Notes: a model not told the origin generated them from the letters alone. 64,000 nt of DNA from Heliopora coerulea (GCA_030142905.1 JASJOG010000177.1:434001-498000); one strand, 5' to 3'. Positions 33,752-45,681 are shown, counted from the first letter of the stretch. Numbers and translations: made by a program.

Positions 33752-34519
33752 TGCAGTATAAAAATGTCATTCCATGTGTGATCATCACCTGCCATATGTG
33801 TGATCTTCAATGCTCACATCAGGAGAGTGATGGGTGTGTGGAACACCTGTGAAAGAGAATTGTTTGAGAATTGTCAAAATAATGATTACAGGTGTACAGT
33901 ATATCTGTACATAATTGTACTTACAGATAATTATACATTACTCAGTAATATTAACTGTATCATTGTGTAGCTGATTATAACTGTTACGATATATACAGTA
34001 TTATGTCACACATAAAATACTAGTATAGCATATGGGGATTTGGGGCAATTTCTTGCATATAAAATTTAATTTTTGAAATTCTGAAGGTTCTAAGATCTGT
34101 TTGATCAGGAGACTTATAACTCTTGTCAATAAATAAATTTCAGCATCACTTCCATGCCGTCATAATTACATGTACAGGACTGGTATATGTACAGTAAGCT
34201 TCATTTTTGCATCATTCATACTCTAAAATACAATGCTGAAATTATATTCCATCAGGAATTACTGCAATTATGAAGGCTCAAACCAAACACAACTTTGAAT
34301 AAATGGCCACTACACTGAGTAGATTTCAGCCATTCAAGCTCATTAAAGTCATCCTGTACCTTCTATGACATGCCACATGAATTTCCTTCTATATGTACCT
34401 GATACAATAATAATACTGTGCAAGCAAAATACACTTTCTTCCCAGTTTTAAACTGTTCAAACCAAAATAATAATGCACACATGTACATGTACAGGTGTAA
34501 GCTTTTATGCAGTACTTAC

Positions 34520-34579
34520 TGTCAAAAGTGGTGTTAAAGAGGCAATCCATTAATGTTGACTTCCCAATTCCTGTTTCTC
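34520..34579 (-). pseudogene. Septin exon 'A': P-loop
   Basis: Encodes (G)ETGIGKSTLMDCLFNTTFD with the Walker A motif GxxxxGKS. The donor is GTAAGT (34519-34514), and the upstream ttgttctttgttattgaag is a plausible acceptor. It ends in phase 1. No earlier exon (N-terminal helix and FNILCV-type strand) could be found upstream. Confidence 0.85.
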
Positions 34580-34584
34580 CTTCA

Positions 34585-36070
34585 ATAACAAAGAACAAAG
34601 GTACAAAATACAGTACATCAAAATTGTGAATTAATCAATGCGATGCATTATGAGGTCAGACTGTTGTACTGTACAACATGTGTACTAAGCATACCAGGAA
34701 TAACACAGTACCTTACAGTTGGGAAACCACACCTAAAAAGTAATGTGGGTGCCAATGTGCCTAAGTTATACCAGGTCCTGTTTTTCTCAACATTGGTTGC
34801 TGTTACTGTATTTCTAATGATGTGTCAGATGGTGCCATAACTTATCAAATATTTTTTTCTTTCCTATGTATAAGAGATGGCACTAACATGCATGACAGCA
34901 GATTTTTCTATTGTGCTTTAAGTTGTTAGTAAATTGTACACAGTGTAATAATAATAATGATACACAATCAAAGCTCAAAATGGTCTTTTGTGCACTTGTC
35001 CAGAAAATTTATTTAAATAAATAAATGCTGAGTCATCAACTAATTGAAACTTGATTTCTTTTCAATTTGGCAATGACCTGAAAAAGCAAAGCAGCTAATG
35101 TATTATTTAAGCAAGTTTGCTGAAATTCTGGTTAATTTCTTTTTAAATGAGTCCATAAATATTATGGGACCATTAACATTTGATTGTCATTGTGTATGAA
35201 TTCACAATATTCTTTTTGTATTCAGTTTATTAAGACTAGTCCTATAATCAAGATCTCAGCATGAAATATGGAGTGCGAGATACATGTAAATGCCCCATCA
35301 TATCCTTGTTGTGCTCAGTATTACAGTAACTTCATGGAGTTAGTCAATTAATTTTTTACCATCATTCAACAGAAAGTTGACTTCAGGACAAAAAAAGTTC
35401 ATTTCCTGTTACTATATGCTTACAGTTTTGTTAGCAGTGCATATCTATATTTAATTCATTACCCATTATTTGATGTTAGAGTATCTTAAAGGTTAACTTT
35501 TTTCAATGCTATAACACAGTAAACAAACGTTTTTTAAATATTATAAAAGAATTTTAAATTGATATCTCTTAATTAAACAAGCCAAAACATGCTTATTAAC
35601 CCATTAAGTCACAAGGTCTTCAGAATTTTGTTTTGAATAATGCATTATGCTAAAGAATTTTATTCACTGAAGTAGGGTGCCTGCTCCTAAACTGGTTAAC
35701 AAGTTTTGACTAGTAATAGAGTCAGAAGTAAGTTTTTAGACTACAGTGTATTAAAGATGTCCAAACCACAAACTATATGTACTGCACAGTGTATAAGCCA
35801 TTACTTAACATCAATTGTAATGTATTAATTTTCATCTCATAAGCTAATTATCATTAAGTTTATGTTGTCACAGTTGTGACTATTCATTGTCCAAAAACTA
35901 GAACACAGTCCATTGTCAAACCAATTCTTCCTTTTACCATGATATCAAACCATAAACAGGAGTACTTGTGGCATTTTACAGTTTGGAGGAAATGGATCCT
36001 TTACCTATGTATGCAAATTGCCTGTTTTAGATCATATGATGCTTTGGTTCTTCATCATTTCAATCAGAAC
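34585..36070. other. AT-rich stretch upstream of the septin P-loop exon
   Basis: I searched it for septin N-terminal exons and saw none. It has short frames only. Confidence 0.35.
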
Positions 36071-36080
36071 GCTTTCAGAC

Positions 36081-37142
36081 TAGTGGTGCACTGATATTCA
36101 TATTGGCCAATTGGCTATCAGCATATTGGCCCTAAAATGTCAATATCAGTATTGGTATTTTTACTGCCAATATTACCGATATCATGTCTCTGCGTATTAT
36201 CTGAGCAGTGTAAAAACCTTTGGCAGCTAGATTAGCGAAAATAAAATTTCCAACCTTGTTTTTTGCCTTTATAACAAACGTGACATTCAAAAACCACATT
36301 CGTGTTCATCGTTGTCTTGACAGTGAGGCAGAATGACATTTACCAAAGAAGAAGTTTGGTGCTGTTGTTGTAAACAGTGCTTCCACTTTGAAGGAAGTTC
36401 CCCTTTTTAAGGAAATTTTGACAAAATGAAGGAAATTTGAAGGAAAATAAATTCTGAATGAAATTTGAAGGAAATTTCACAAAAGTAAAGGAAATGTGAA
36501 AGAAAATACAAAGCTAGGGAGTGCAGCCCCCCTTATTGCCTGAAAATAGGTAAAAATTGGGCAAAATCATAATGACATTGGAAATAAAATAAACATTTTA
36601 TATTCATTTTGTATTATTAATATTGAATCTTGGCTTTGAAACATTTTGGTTGTCTCAGGACTAACCCTTCTCTGATTAGTGATTACTAAGCATAATTTTT
36701 CCTTTCAAAACAAAATATAATATGGCCTGTGCTTGCAAATTGCCCCCATTCTTCCAGGGGTCAAGCAAGAAACTGTACACTTTTGTAGACCAAAAAATGA
36801 CAATCTTGTCACTTTGCTAAGCAATATTCACTGATAGTCAGTTTTGTCTGTTACTGGCATAAATATAACATGTGTATTTATTATATAGCAAGTTCAACAC
36901 ATATTAGATAGATGAAAGTGCCATACACACCTGTAGTAGTATTGTAATAGGCATTTATAGTGATATTGTATAGTGATTTAATAAATATATGACTTGTACT
37001 TTTTGCAATCTTTATAATTAAGCAATTAACTTTTATATTTTGGTACAGTACTGTATAGGGCAGAATATCGGTATCGGCTAATATTGGTTTTAAAATACCA
37101 GCTATTGGAATATCAGTAAATTTTCATATCAGTGAACCACTA
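36081..37142. mobile_element. hAT-type non-autonomous element, 1062 bp
   Basis: Termini tagtggtgcactgatat and its near complement (right end ...atatcagtgaaccacta). Flanking 8-mers are tttcagac (36073-36080) and ttttagac (37143-37150), 7 of 8 identical. Subterminal regions are rich in atattggc/ccaatatt words. An internal stretch at about 36390-36520 repeats gaaggaaatttg. There is no transposase. Confidence 0.8.
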
Positions 37143-37232
37143 TTTTAGACATATATGAATATCATCAGAATACAAAGAACCAAAACATTAAATGGTACAG
37201 TATCATGCAATTTGCATATTAATTACATGTAC

Positions 37233-38304
37233 AGTACTGCTCTAATGAAACTTAACCTTGAGAATTGAGTGCAATTTGACTTCAAGCAAGAAGCAAGTGG
37301 GGATCAAGAAAACACAGTTATTTTTCAAGAATCTTGAATGTTTTCAAGAAGCAAGAGCAATTCTTGGATGTTTTCAAGTGAGGGCATGAGCCCAATTCTT
37401 GAATATTTTCATGCAAGTGTGTCACAACTGCAGGTATCTCACTATTTACACAAGTTGATCGTACAACTTTGACCAAAATTTGATTCGTCTTTTGATTTTC
37501 AAGATACTTCAGGTCCAGTTCACTTGGGAAACTTCCACCAAGTCAAACCTAATACTTTGAATTAAGTTCATGAGAAGTTCAGCAGCTGAGTCTGTTAAGT
37601 TCAGCCAGTTGTATTAGGATTGACTCAGCCATACTGTACTTACTGACTGGATTAGCTGAATTACGGCTTTCAAGTGATGTTGATTCAAATGCCAATCTTT
37701 TTATGAGCCAATCTAGATAATTAACTTTGACAAAACTTCACAAATATTTCTACTGGAGAGCTGAAGAAAAGACTTCTAGAAATTATGTGATTATCAATAT
37801 ATGTAGATAAGATAGTGTATTTATTGTAAATAGTTAAGTGCAGATAGGGAACATGTATATAGTTAAATTAGTTTCACTTCAGTTTAGTTTAGTCTAATTA
37901 TGTGTGACATGGCCTCTTGAAAACTGGTTTGCTGAAAGGTCACTGTGGGTGAATAAGTTTAAATAAATAAATAAATATGGTAAATAAATAAAAATCTGTT
38001 TTATCATCACTAGGGGTAGAAAATGAATTCCTGACAGTAAAAGGTGAAGCAAACCTCTATAGTTTTACTCTACATGGGTAATGTTTGATGATGATCAAGT
38101 GATCTGAGAGCATCTCTCGAGGTCTCATGTGTAATTTCACCATTACCAAAATTATTTTGAGGATCAAGAAGTGAGATTTGAGATTCAAGTGACCATCATG
38201 GACATATTGAGTTCTCAATTCTTGTTCAATTCTCACTAGCAAATCGTCCACAAATTGCTTGAATGCAATCCTTGGAAATGGTTAAGTTTCATTGGAGCAG
38301 TACT
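37233..38304. mobile_element. Non-autonomous DNA element with agtactgctc ends
   Basis: agtactgctctaatgaaact (37233 on) is matched by the inverted right end at 38280-38304, and the match extends to about 25 bp with one mismatch. Subterminal sequence repeats caagaagcaag and attcttg words in opposite orientations. Target duplication unclear. It starts 90 bp after the hAT element ends. Confidence 0.65.
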
Positions 38305-38309
38305 TTGTG

Positions 38310-39300
38310 TACTGAACATAAAAGGGTCTAAGTGTAAGCCATGACCTCAGTATGATATTGTACCTAACAAAGCAATAAATAAATGCTAACTCAAAATAAA
38401 AAACTTTAGTAAATTCTAATTTAGATTTTGTTAAACTTTTCTAGTAAACTTTGCTGTTGGTTATGGCTTTATTATTATTTTATTGTATACTGGCCATCAT
38501 ATTATGAACAAATTATGACCTACATGTATCATTTGTTTACACTTAATGAAACCCTTACTAGAATACTGGATAAGCATTGACAGAATCCATTTTCATAACA
38601 CACTACAGTAAATGTTTATTTAAAATAAAATTAGAGTAAATAAACAGTGATATATTCGTAGCAAGCTAACATGTATTGCAATTAATTAGCACCCAGTGAC
38701 TAGTTGACTTCTGTAACAAGTTTCAAGGATTTTGGAGGTAAAAAAGTGATACTTATAAATTAAATGCAATTCTCTTGCTTGAATAATTCAATGTTTAATA
38801 AAACAAAGTTTTATTATTGACCATAATATCTGAATTAACTTCTATGAAATTTTATTGAGACACGGTGCACCATTTGAGATAATGGAACCTCCATAATAAC
38901 TATATAAAGTGTTCCCTTGCATGTTAACCCTATAAATTGGTAGATTCATTTAACCAGCAATCATATATACAGTATGAAATAGCTAGGGTTGCCATTTGGA
39001 GGGTTAAGCTCAAATCTTTCAAAATAAAGATTTAACATTGAAGATGTGAGTTAGATGAATGTTCACATAATTTACTGTCTGTCATACTATAAGCCCAAGC
39101 TTGGATATGTATAATAATAAGGAACTAAATTTTTGGCACAGATTATAACAATACATATTAACCAAACAGTTAAGGTCTCACAAACATAAAATCTTACAGT
39201 GCATGAAAACTAAAAACTGGTTTTGTACATGTACATCAGTAATTTTGGGACCTGAATTGAAAATGACATAATTATCAGCATACAAACTAGTCTTATCTCA
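38310..39300. other. AT-rich, nothing recognised
   Basis: No long frame, no paired element ends. Confidence 0.4.
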
Positions 39301-39306
39301 CAAATA

Positions 39307-39766
39307 GAGTCCTAAAGTGTGACGTCACGTTGCCATGGCGCTAAAATATTCGGTTCTAAACAACTCGGATTATCTCTTACGCATAGGTCACGTAGCCTTT
39401 GTCATCGCTTTGTCCGGAGGTCAAAACCCTTCCTAACCCTGTGTTTTGCAACAAAAGACGCCACTAAGAAGGACAGAGGGTTTACCCATTTCGAAACAAC
39501 TTTCGAAAGAGTAACTCACCGTGACTTTATAAACCTTCTTCATACTTGCGTGTACTTCTCCGCGCAAAACTCCCTCATGATAACTAAATGACTCCACATG
39601 TTGAGACTTACAATGATTTTCTCCCTTCTTTATTGATTTCTTTTCGTCTGAAAAATAGGAAAGCAGCGACGCGCTAGAAAGCGTCGCCATTTTGAAAAGC
39701 AACGCGAGTTTGTTTAGAACCGAGTTTTCGGCGTCATGGTAACGTGACGTCATCGCTTTAGGATTC
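39307..39766. mobile_element. 460-bp MITE with ~60-bp TIRs and TA target site
   Basis: gagtcctaaag...gacgtcacgttgccatg at the left is matched, with about 80-85% identity over 60 bp, by the inverted right end finishing ctttaggattc. TA flanks both sides (39305-39306, 39767-39768). Each end can be read inward as MTSR(C/Y)H(G/D)A, which is simply the repeat being translated. The minus strand also reads MATLSSASLLSYFSDEKKSI and later GEVHASMKKVYKVTV. This may be a captured first exon of a SWIM/YqaJ-type transposon gene, but that link is weak. Confidence 0.75.
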
Positions 39767-39774
39767 TATCCGTT

Positions 39775-41595
39775 TCCAGCCGATAATTTCAGAAAATAAA
39801 GTAGAAAACATACTCCGAAAAATAGTTCCATCTTGAACTCAAAATTTGAGAAAAACAAGCGGACACAGTGCTCAATAGTAATATTTCGAATTTATTACAA
39901 ATTCATCATCAGACTAATTTGATGATGAATTTGTAATAAATTCGAGCTTCTGCGATATTTAGCCATGGTGGAAGGAATTGCCCAAAACTCTTGAATATCA
40001 CCATCAATTTTTATCATCAATATTCACTGTACTGCGGAATATTACTGTAGCTGTCAACCTTTTACGGGTTTACAGAGTAGAAAAAATTAAAATGCCTTTA
40101 TTAGTTTTTGGTTGGATCAGTCTGACTAGACAACTATTTCCCTTAGGTTCCAAAAATGACCTGTCATGGGTAAATTTCTTTTATTTTTTATTAATTATAA
40201 TAAGTTGAAGACGTTTTAGTTATTTTGTTACTACTGTAAGTACTGATAAAAGATGAATAGGAATTCTGTTTTCTTTCTTGGTTCCTTCTTTAACAAGTAG
40301 CAAAGAATTTAATTTTACTTCCAGCTCTCACTGTTTTGTGCGAAAGGAGAATTTTTGGTCGGTCTGTATCGTAATTTTTTTTTTTGACGGCCTCAAAAAC
40401 TGCGCAGTATCTGGGGTCTGGTCCGTTCTCGGAGACGTTGGAAAAACATTTTTCAGTTCCGACCTCCAAGCCGTTAAATGAGATACACCGGTGCCTAGAA
40501 AAAATGTAACATGCGACCGCTGTCTCAGCGAGGTATGACCGTGGTTATGATTGCAGTTGATACGCGCAATCGGCTTCATTGAACCACAATGAGTGATCGT
40601 TTCTGACGCTGTTTAACGAAATGTTTCAAAATTTTCAGCACATCGTAAAATTCTACAACACTGTTTGAATTGTGATGTGAACAACACGTTAAAATCGACA
40701 AATTTTCGTTCAATTTCATAGGAGAGGTATTCTATCGTGTATTAGGCTGGGTTGGGAGTTTAACTTCGATGAAATTAAAAGTTCTAAATCGTCTGATTTC
40801 GGTTGTTTTTGACCAACATGTCCTTATTTGCATATCCAATGTTCGTGGATGCTTTGTGTTTAATCGTCAGTCAACTCTTCTAAAATTAAGAAGTTAGCTA
40901 TCAAGAATCAAACAATCTGTTCAAGGGAATCTTACCTAAAAAAACGACAAATATTAAAACGTAATTGCCACTACACCATTTCTTCTACATAAAGGCTTCT
41001 AAATAAAAGTCAAGATGCAATTAAAATCTTGCATACAGTTCAATCTGTACGGTCGTTTCATCAGTATATAAGACATTGCTTAAACTATCTTTCCCTGGCA
41101 AGGTTTTTAGGCAAACAGCCAACCTCTTCGCTTTGTTTCGTTCTTGGACTAGTTGGCACGAACGTGCCTTGTCATACTTTCACACTGTTTTATGTCGAAA
41201 GCGTGGAACACTCCCAATTTCTCCAACAATTTGAAGAAGTTACTTCGTCGGTTTCTTCATATTTATTATTTTTTTCTTTTCATTTCGTCGTCAATAAATT
41301 TAATCTCTTGGTCATTGAAAAGTAGTTTACTTCCACACTCCAAAGCATTACTTCACCGTAACCGTACGATGGTAGTGAAAAAGAAACAGACTGATTTACT
41401 GATCTCGATGTTGTTGTTGTTTGACCTTCTTTGATCTTTCTTCCAGAAGATCGCACTGAAGTTACCCGATTTCGAGCGTATTGGGAAAATTTTCTCATTT
41501 CACTATAAACAACGTCAGAAACCGGAAAACAGAGATTGCCTCCAATACTTGCCACTCCGTTGTGGTCAACTGCATTTCGACCGGAGCGCGATCAC
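39775..41595. other. No firm gene; two overlapping opposing ORFs
   Basis: A 98-codon plus-strand frame (41029-41325) and a 91-codon minus-strand frame (41280-41555) overlap. Neither has a recognisable motif. The repeated words attcgaatttattacaaatt at 39885-39945 form a short inverted repeat. Confidence 0.35.
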
Positions 41596-41603
41596 ATATG
41601 AGT

Positions 41604-42390
41604 GCAGTGTGACCGCAGCACAGTGAACTATATTATAACTGGAAGGCTAACTGTCAGTCAAATGGTGAAGCCCAAAATGACGGATATAGACGTCAGTTTC
41701 ATTCTGCCACACGGTCATCTTGGACGTCGGTTTAAATCTTTTACGCGGTCATCTTGGACGTCAGTATTAGTCTTTTCGCAGTCATAAAACGCTAAATCAT
41801 GTTTCTCACTGCTTCTTCCAGGTAACTTGTTCGAAAAAGGAGACAAATTTCAATTATTCAAAAAAAATATTATCTAGAACTTGTACTTCACAATGCGTGG
41901 GTTAAGCGTACTATCTACCAGTTTAAATAAATGGTCGAAAATACTATTTCAATGGGTAAAAATGACGTTTTGTTTCTTTGCTTTGAACTGAAGTTTACGA
42001 ATAGAATATCTTTCGCTATTTTATTCTCAGTTCTGGGATTTATTTTTTGGAAATACGTCGGTTAAGGCTTATTCAAACGTGTAAGGTCTATTTTTTGGTT
42101 TGTTTTCTCTAAAATCCTGTTTTCGGTGGGGGTTTTTCTTCATTATGGAAATTTTGTCTACAAAACAAACTAAAATCCCGTATTGAAGACGGAAACTGAC
42201 ATTTAAAATGATCGCGTAGGAGGCTGAAACTGACAACCCAAATGACAGCGTGGGAAACTGAAATTGACGCCCAAAAAATCCTCCATGTCGGCCATTTTTG
42301 GCTTCACTCTGGGTACAGTGATTTAACTGGAGTTATCGTTCCCGTTATAATACAGTTCAATGCCGCAACATGACCGCAATATGACCGCGG
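41604..42390. mobile_element. Element with ~190-bp imperfect inverted ends and subrepeats
   Basis: gtgaactatattataactgg on the left pairs with the inverted ccgttataatacagttcaat on the right, and similarity continues inwards for about 190 bp (ggtgaagcccaaaatg versus cattttggcttcac). Inside both arms a 38-42 bp word is tandemly repeated (cggtcatcttggacgtcagt on the left). Subterminal direct repeats in long inverted ends suggest a foldback or Mutator-like non-autonomous element. No coding capacity. Confidence 0.65.
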
Positions 42391-42534
42391 TTTTTGTCAA
42401 GTTTCTGATTACTACCGTATGTGTACTGCACTGTGCTGTAGACATAAGCACAAATGCACTGCTCTTTGGTATTTAAAAAAACATCTATATTTAGCGTTGT
42501 TGAGACTGTACCATGTACATACGTTACTGAATTC

Positions 42535-42655
42535 TTGGTATTTACAGTTTATATTAACTGCTGTATTTATTACGATTGTTTTCTTTGCCTTGTTTGCTTT
42601 CTTTGGTAATTACAGTTTATATTAACTGCTGTATTTGTTACTATTGCTTTCTCAT
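42535..42655. repeat. 68-bp tandem duplication upstream of an exon
   Basis: ttacagtttatattaactgc occurs at 42542 and again at 42610. The whole unit of about 60 bp is duplicated with few differences. It lies immediately 5' of the EF-hand exon and supplies part of the pyrimidine-rich acceptor region. Confidence 0.8.
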
Positions 42656-42687
42656 TAATATCACCGAATTTAATATTTTGGCGATAG

Positions 42688-42770
42688 AATCAAGTCATGG
42701 TCTCCATGTAGCTTTCCGTATGCTTGATTTGGATGGCAATGAAACTTTAGGAAGGAACGAATTTGAGGAC
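42688..42770 (+). CDS. EF-hand exon of a MICU-like mitochondrial Ca uptake regulator
   Basis: 83-nt exon between acceptor ttggcgatag and donor GTATGT. It reads SSHGLHVAFRMLDLDGNETL followed by GRNEFED. DLDGNETLGRNEF is an EF-hand loop (D-x-D-G-N-x-x-L-x-x-x-E/F), and the lead-in GLHVAFRML is typical of MICU2/MICU3-type proteins, which gate the mitochondrial calcium uniporter in the intermembrane space. No other exon of this gene was recognised in the flanking 5 kb, so the gene may have long introns or this may be an isolated duplicate. Another EF-hand protein is the main alternative. Confidence 0.6.
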
Positions 42771-42774
42771 GTAT

Positions 42775-43630
42775 GTTAATTATGTAATATTTAACACTGA
42801 TCTAAGAACTTTCCCAACCTGAGCGACCAAGTTGATAGAGCATCAAATGCAACTTGCATGTTGTTAGATTCCTTTCTTACAAATTCATTTAAATACTCGC
42901 ATTTAGACTGATGCGAATACAGCAATTCAGACGAGGGGCGCAAGGAATATGTATTTACCCATTAGGGTCAACAAATAATTTAGTAGTTCTTTAAAGTAAG
43001 AAAAATACAGGGATAATACGTAAATTGCATGAAATAGTTTTCCGACGCAGCGTAAACAAGCACATTCTTTTTTTTTTTCTCCTGTGAAGACTATTTACAC
43101 TATTGTTAGTTTCGAAATCCTTACAAAACTGTCAGTTGTATTGAGTTCTGATCGAAAAAGCTTAGCTAAAAACCGGTTATGGAGAGGAAAAAGGTGACAA
43201 GTTTAAGATATGGTCCCGCTGTCGTTACCGAAATGCTGAAGATCAAGACATTTTAAAATTTTGATACACTGTAAGTTGCTAGAGAAGATGTACCCGGACC
43301 ACCAACGAATGATTGGAAAGTATGATCATAGTGATTCCAGTAAAGCATTTAATCTTCAGTAATTTCGCCCAAACGTTCTTCTATTTTCGAATAATGAAAG
43401 CACATAAAATAATAGTGATCGCATGTTTATCGTTACGTAAGTATGGTAAGAATGATGTTGTCCTACCAACTCTCTGTCTTGTTTCTTCTTTGTGCTGTTT
43501 TGTATTTAGTTTTCGTAAACTTCGCCTCCAGAAAAACGCTACACGCCCCTCGCTCGTTTCTATTTGTAAAATATTTTCTTACCGTGGTCCTTCTCTAATT
43601 TATGTATTTTAAGGTCAATTTTGCATTTTT
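42775..43630. other. No recognisable gene
   Basis: Possible intron of the MICU-like gene. No second exon seen. A 99-codon plus-strand frame at 43313-43612 has no known motif. Confidence 0.4.
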
Positions 43631-43639
43631 CTTCCTTAT

Positions 43640-43735
43640 TCTCCTTTCTTTCTTTCTTCCTTTCTTTCTTTCTTCCTTCCTTCCTTCCTTTCTTCCTTTC
43701 TTCCCTTCTTTCCTTCCTTCCTTCCTTCCTTTTCT
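43640..43735. repeat. (TTCC)n/(CTTT)n microsatellite
   Basis: Interleaved ttcc, tttc and cttt units over about 95 bp. Confidence 0.95.
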
Positions 43736-43739
43736 ATAA

Positions 43740-45100
43740 ACTAAGTGCATACTTAAAATAGCTTACTATGTGTGTGGTTATTGTTGGCACAGGGGTGTTC
43801 TGCACCAAAAAATGACTCACCTTTTCAAATTTCTGGTTGCGCCCTTGCGATAGAGTAAAAGTTCTTTAACTTAAGCACATAAAGTTGTCTCGGTCTAAAA
43901 TAGTTTTAAAAAATGTACACTATTCCGGTCAAGATACTGTGACCTCCGTCAACAAAATTAAAATGAATATTCCAAATAGCTTATAAAGTTGAAATACGAA
44001 TTTGAGGTACAAAGCCTAAGGTAGGTTTAACAGCATTACATGATTTCATTACTCAACTCTCGATACTTCCAGTTTATCTGTGGTTCATGTTAACGATAAC
44101 TTATTTATTCTCGTAGACATAGGTATGAGTCATTAGTACCAAGAAAAGACATAGCCGAAGCAGGTAGAAGAACATTCATAACTGATTTTGTTTGTTTTAT
44201 TGTGTTAAAACAGGGAATGCACTGAAACTTAAACCCGCTATGATACTAATCGTATTGTACAGAATGATAATATAATGTGAATCTATAGCAGTACAGCATC
44301 TGCTGTGAAGTGCATTGATATGAATGGCTGTACAGTGTAAGCTGTTCTTCAAGTAATGAATCGAAAAGTCGTTTGATTGTTTGTGGTAATAAAATACCAA
44401 ACAGTTAGTGAATCCAGGGGAACAATAATTCAAGAGGTTTATTCACTTTCCAGTGTTTTGTTACCACGACCAAACATGATGACGAGTTCGGATGATGATG
44501 CATGTAGCCAAAGCCTTGCTAGATTTTATCGTATTTAAAATTAACAAAAATTAAATGTTTTTCGATATTTGAGACGTCACTCGATCAGTAATTTTGATGG
44601 TTCTTAGGAGAAAATGAGATCCAAAGTACCATAGTTTTATAAATGATGAATTGCGTGTCTCGTCATTTGTCGGCGTGTCTTAACACACCAAAACAGATGA
44701 TAAATGAGAAGATGTATCAAGATCCCTAAAGATTTTGATACCACATCTGACCGATACACCTCGTTATTGAAAATCAGTATTCATCTCTCGTTCTACTGGT
44801 GATCAAGGTTTGACCCCCATGCTGAAACGCGCTTCTTCAGGGCTTTACTTGATATTTAGTATCACGTACGTGACAAAATTCTTGGCTTCAATTTGCTACT
44901 TAGCTCGTGCGTTATTAATGAGTGTGAAAAGGTAGTATACAGTCTCTGCTTAACAATTCAGTCATCCTGAGACCTTTTTACCGAGATCGTTTGTCTTTAT
45001 TTCAGTCCCCTCTTCTGTCGCTGCTCTTACTGGAGTGAGTATCTTAAGTTTTCTTCAGCATTATAATGAAGTAGATTTTACATCAGCCAGGACTGAAAAG
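43740..45100. other. No firm gene
   Basis: A possible tiny plus-strand exon at 44120-44162 (acceptor ttctcgtag, donor GTAGAA) reads HRYESLVPRKDIAEA. It is too short to support. Confidence 0.3.
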
Positions 45101-45106
45101 ACTAAA

Positions 45107-45335
45107 GGCTGGTTTCCACATGATTGTTGATGATCGTTCGCGACCACTGGATCGCTTGAAGAGGAGAAGGCGATCCTGAACGATCATATTAAGACAATTC
45201 TTAGCGATCCAGCAACCGTGAGATATCGCAATCGTTCACGATCGCTAGAATAGAACTTGTTCTATATCAACGATTGAGAGCGATCCATAACGATCCCCAG
45301 CGATCGTGAGCGGTTGTGTCGAAACACTTCACAAC
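45107..45335. mobile_element. GATCG-rich MITE-like unit
   Basis: Starts ggctggtttccacatgattg. Its interior consists mostly of gatcg/cgatc words (gatcgttcgcgacc, gcgatccagcaac, cgatcgtgagcggttg). It closely resembles the style of the 23190-23381 element, but the terminal pairing is weak here. Confidence 0.45.
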
Positions 45336-45681
45336 AACCAACCGGCTCAAATGCATCCCACAACGCATTATTCTTACAAATGCCATGGTAATATGAATCG
45401 TTTACATCTTGTTCAATGAGAACAACCAACAGGGTTTTTGGTGTTTAACATCGGATATTGGTGTTTATCTGACCTCGTAACCTGTTCGTTTTGCTTCTCG
45501 TTTCTACCAGTTAAACATCATTTGTACTTTTATAAACTAACTGTAATGTACTTATACTTCGGTATTTGTAAATCTTGGAAGCCAGCTCTGTAAGAGATTA
45601 TTGCTTGGAACGTCAGCTAGATCTAAATACAACGGTTATTTAAACACTTTCTTTTTTTATTATAGATCACGTCAACTAGTT

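Larger units (their letters stand above)
9468..34579 (-). pseudogene. Septin (SEPTIN6/8/10/11-type), twelve exons, three disabling lesions
   Basis: Septins are GTP-binding proteins that assemble into hetero-oligomeric filaments at the cell cortex. Twelve minus-strand exons read in order: P-loop [17 protein letters not shown] (G3); the [19 protein letters not shown] block; LKSLDLICMKKLD; VNIIPIIAKADTISKSEL (G4 AKAD); EELLSNGVEMYKF; MPFAVVGS; ENETHCDFVKLREML (septin-unique element); a linker; and three coiled-coil exons ending DEEINLFNKRKVQ. The LREML and coiled-coil wording resembles the SEPTIN6/8/10/11 group. All exon phases fit if three lesions are ignored: 5 extra bases (28184-28188), an in-frame TAA (20516-20518), and one extra base in a G-run (20503-20508). 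The N-terminal exons and the exon between P-loop and G3 were not found. Introns are packed with transposons. Sequencing error could explain the indels, less easily the TAA. A recent pseudogene is the best call. Confidence 0.85.

Noticed and set aside
41029..41555. Opposing 98- and 91-codon ORFs
   Set aside because: No motif, no splice context and mutual overlap. Not supported as genes.
44120..44162. Small exon HRYESLVPRKDIAEA for the MICU-like gene
   Set aside because: Splice sites are weak and the peptide does not match a MICU segment I know.
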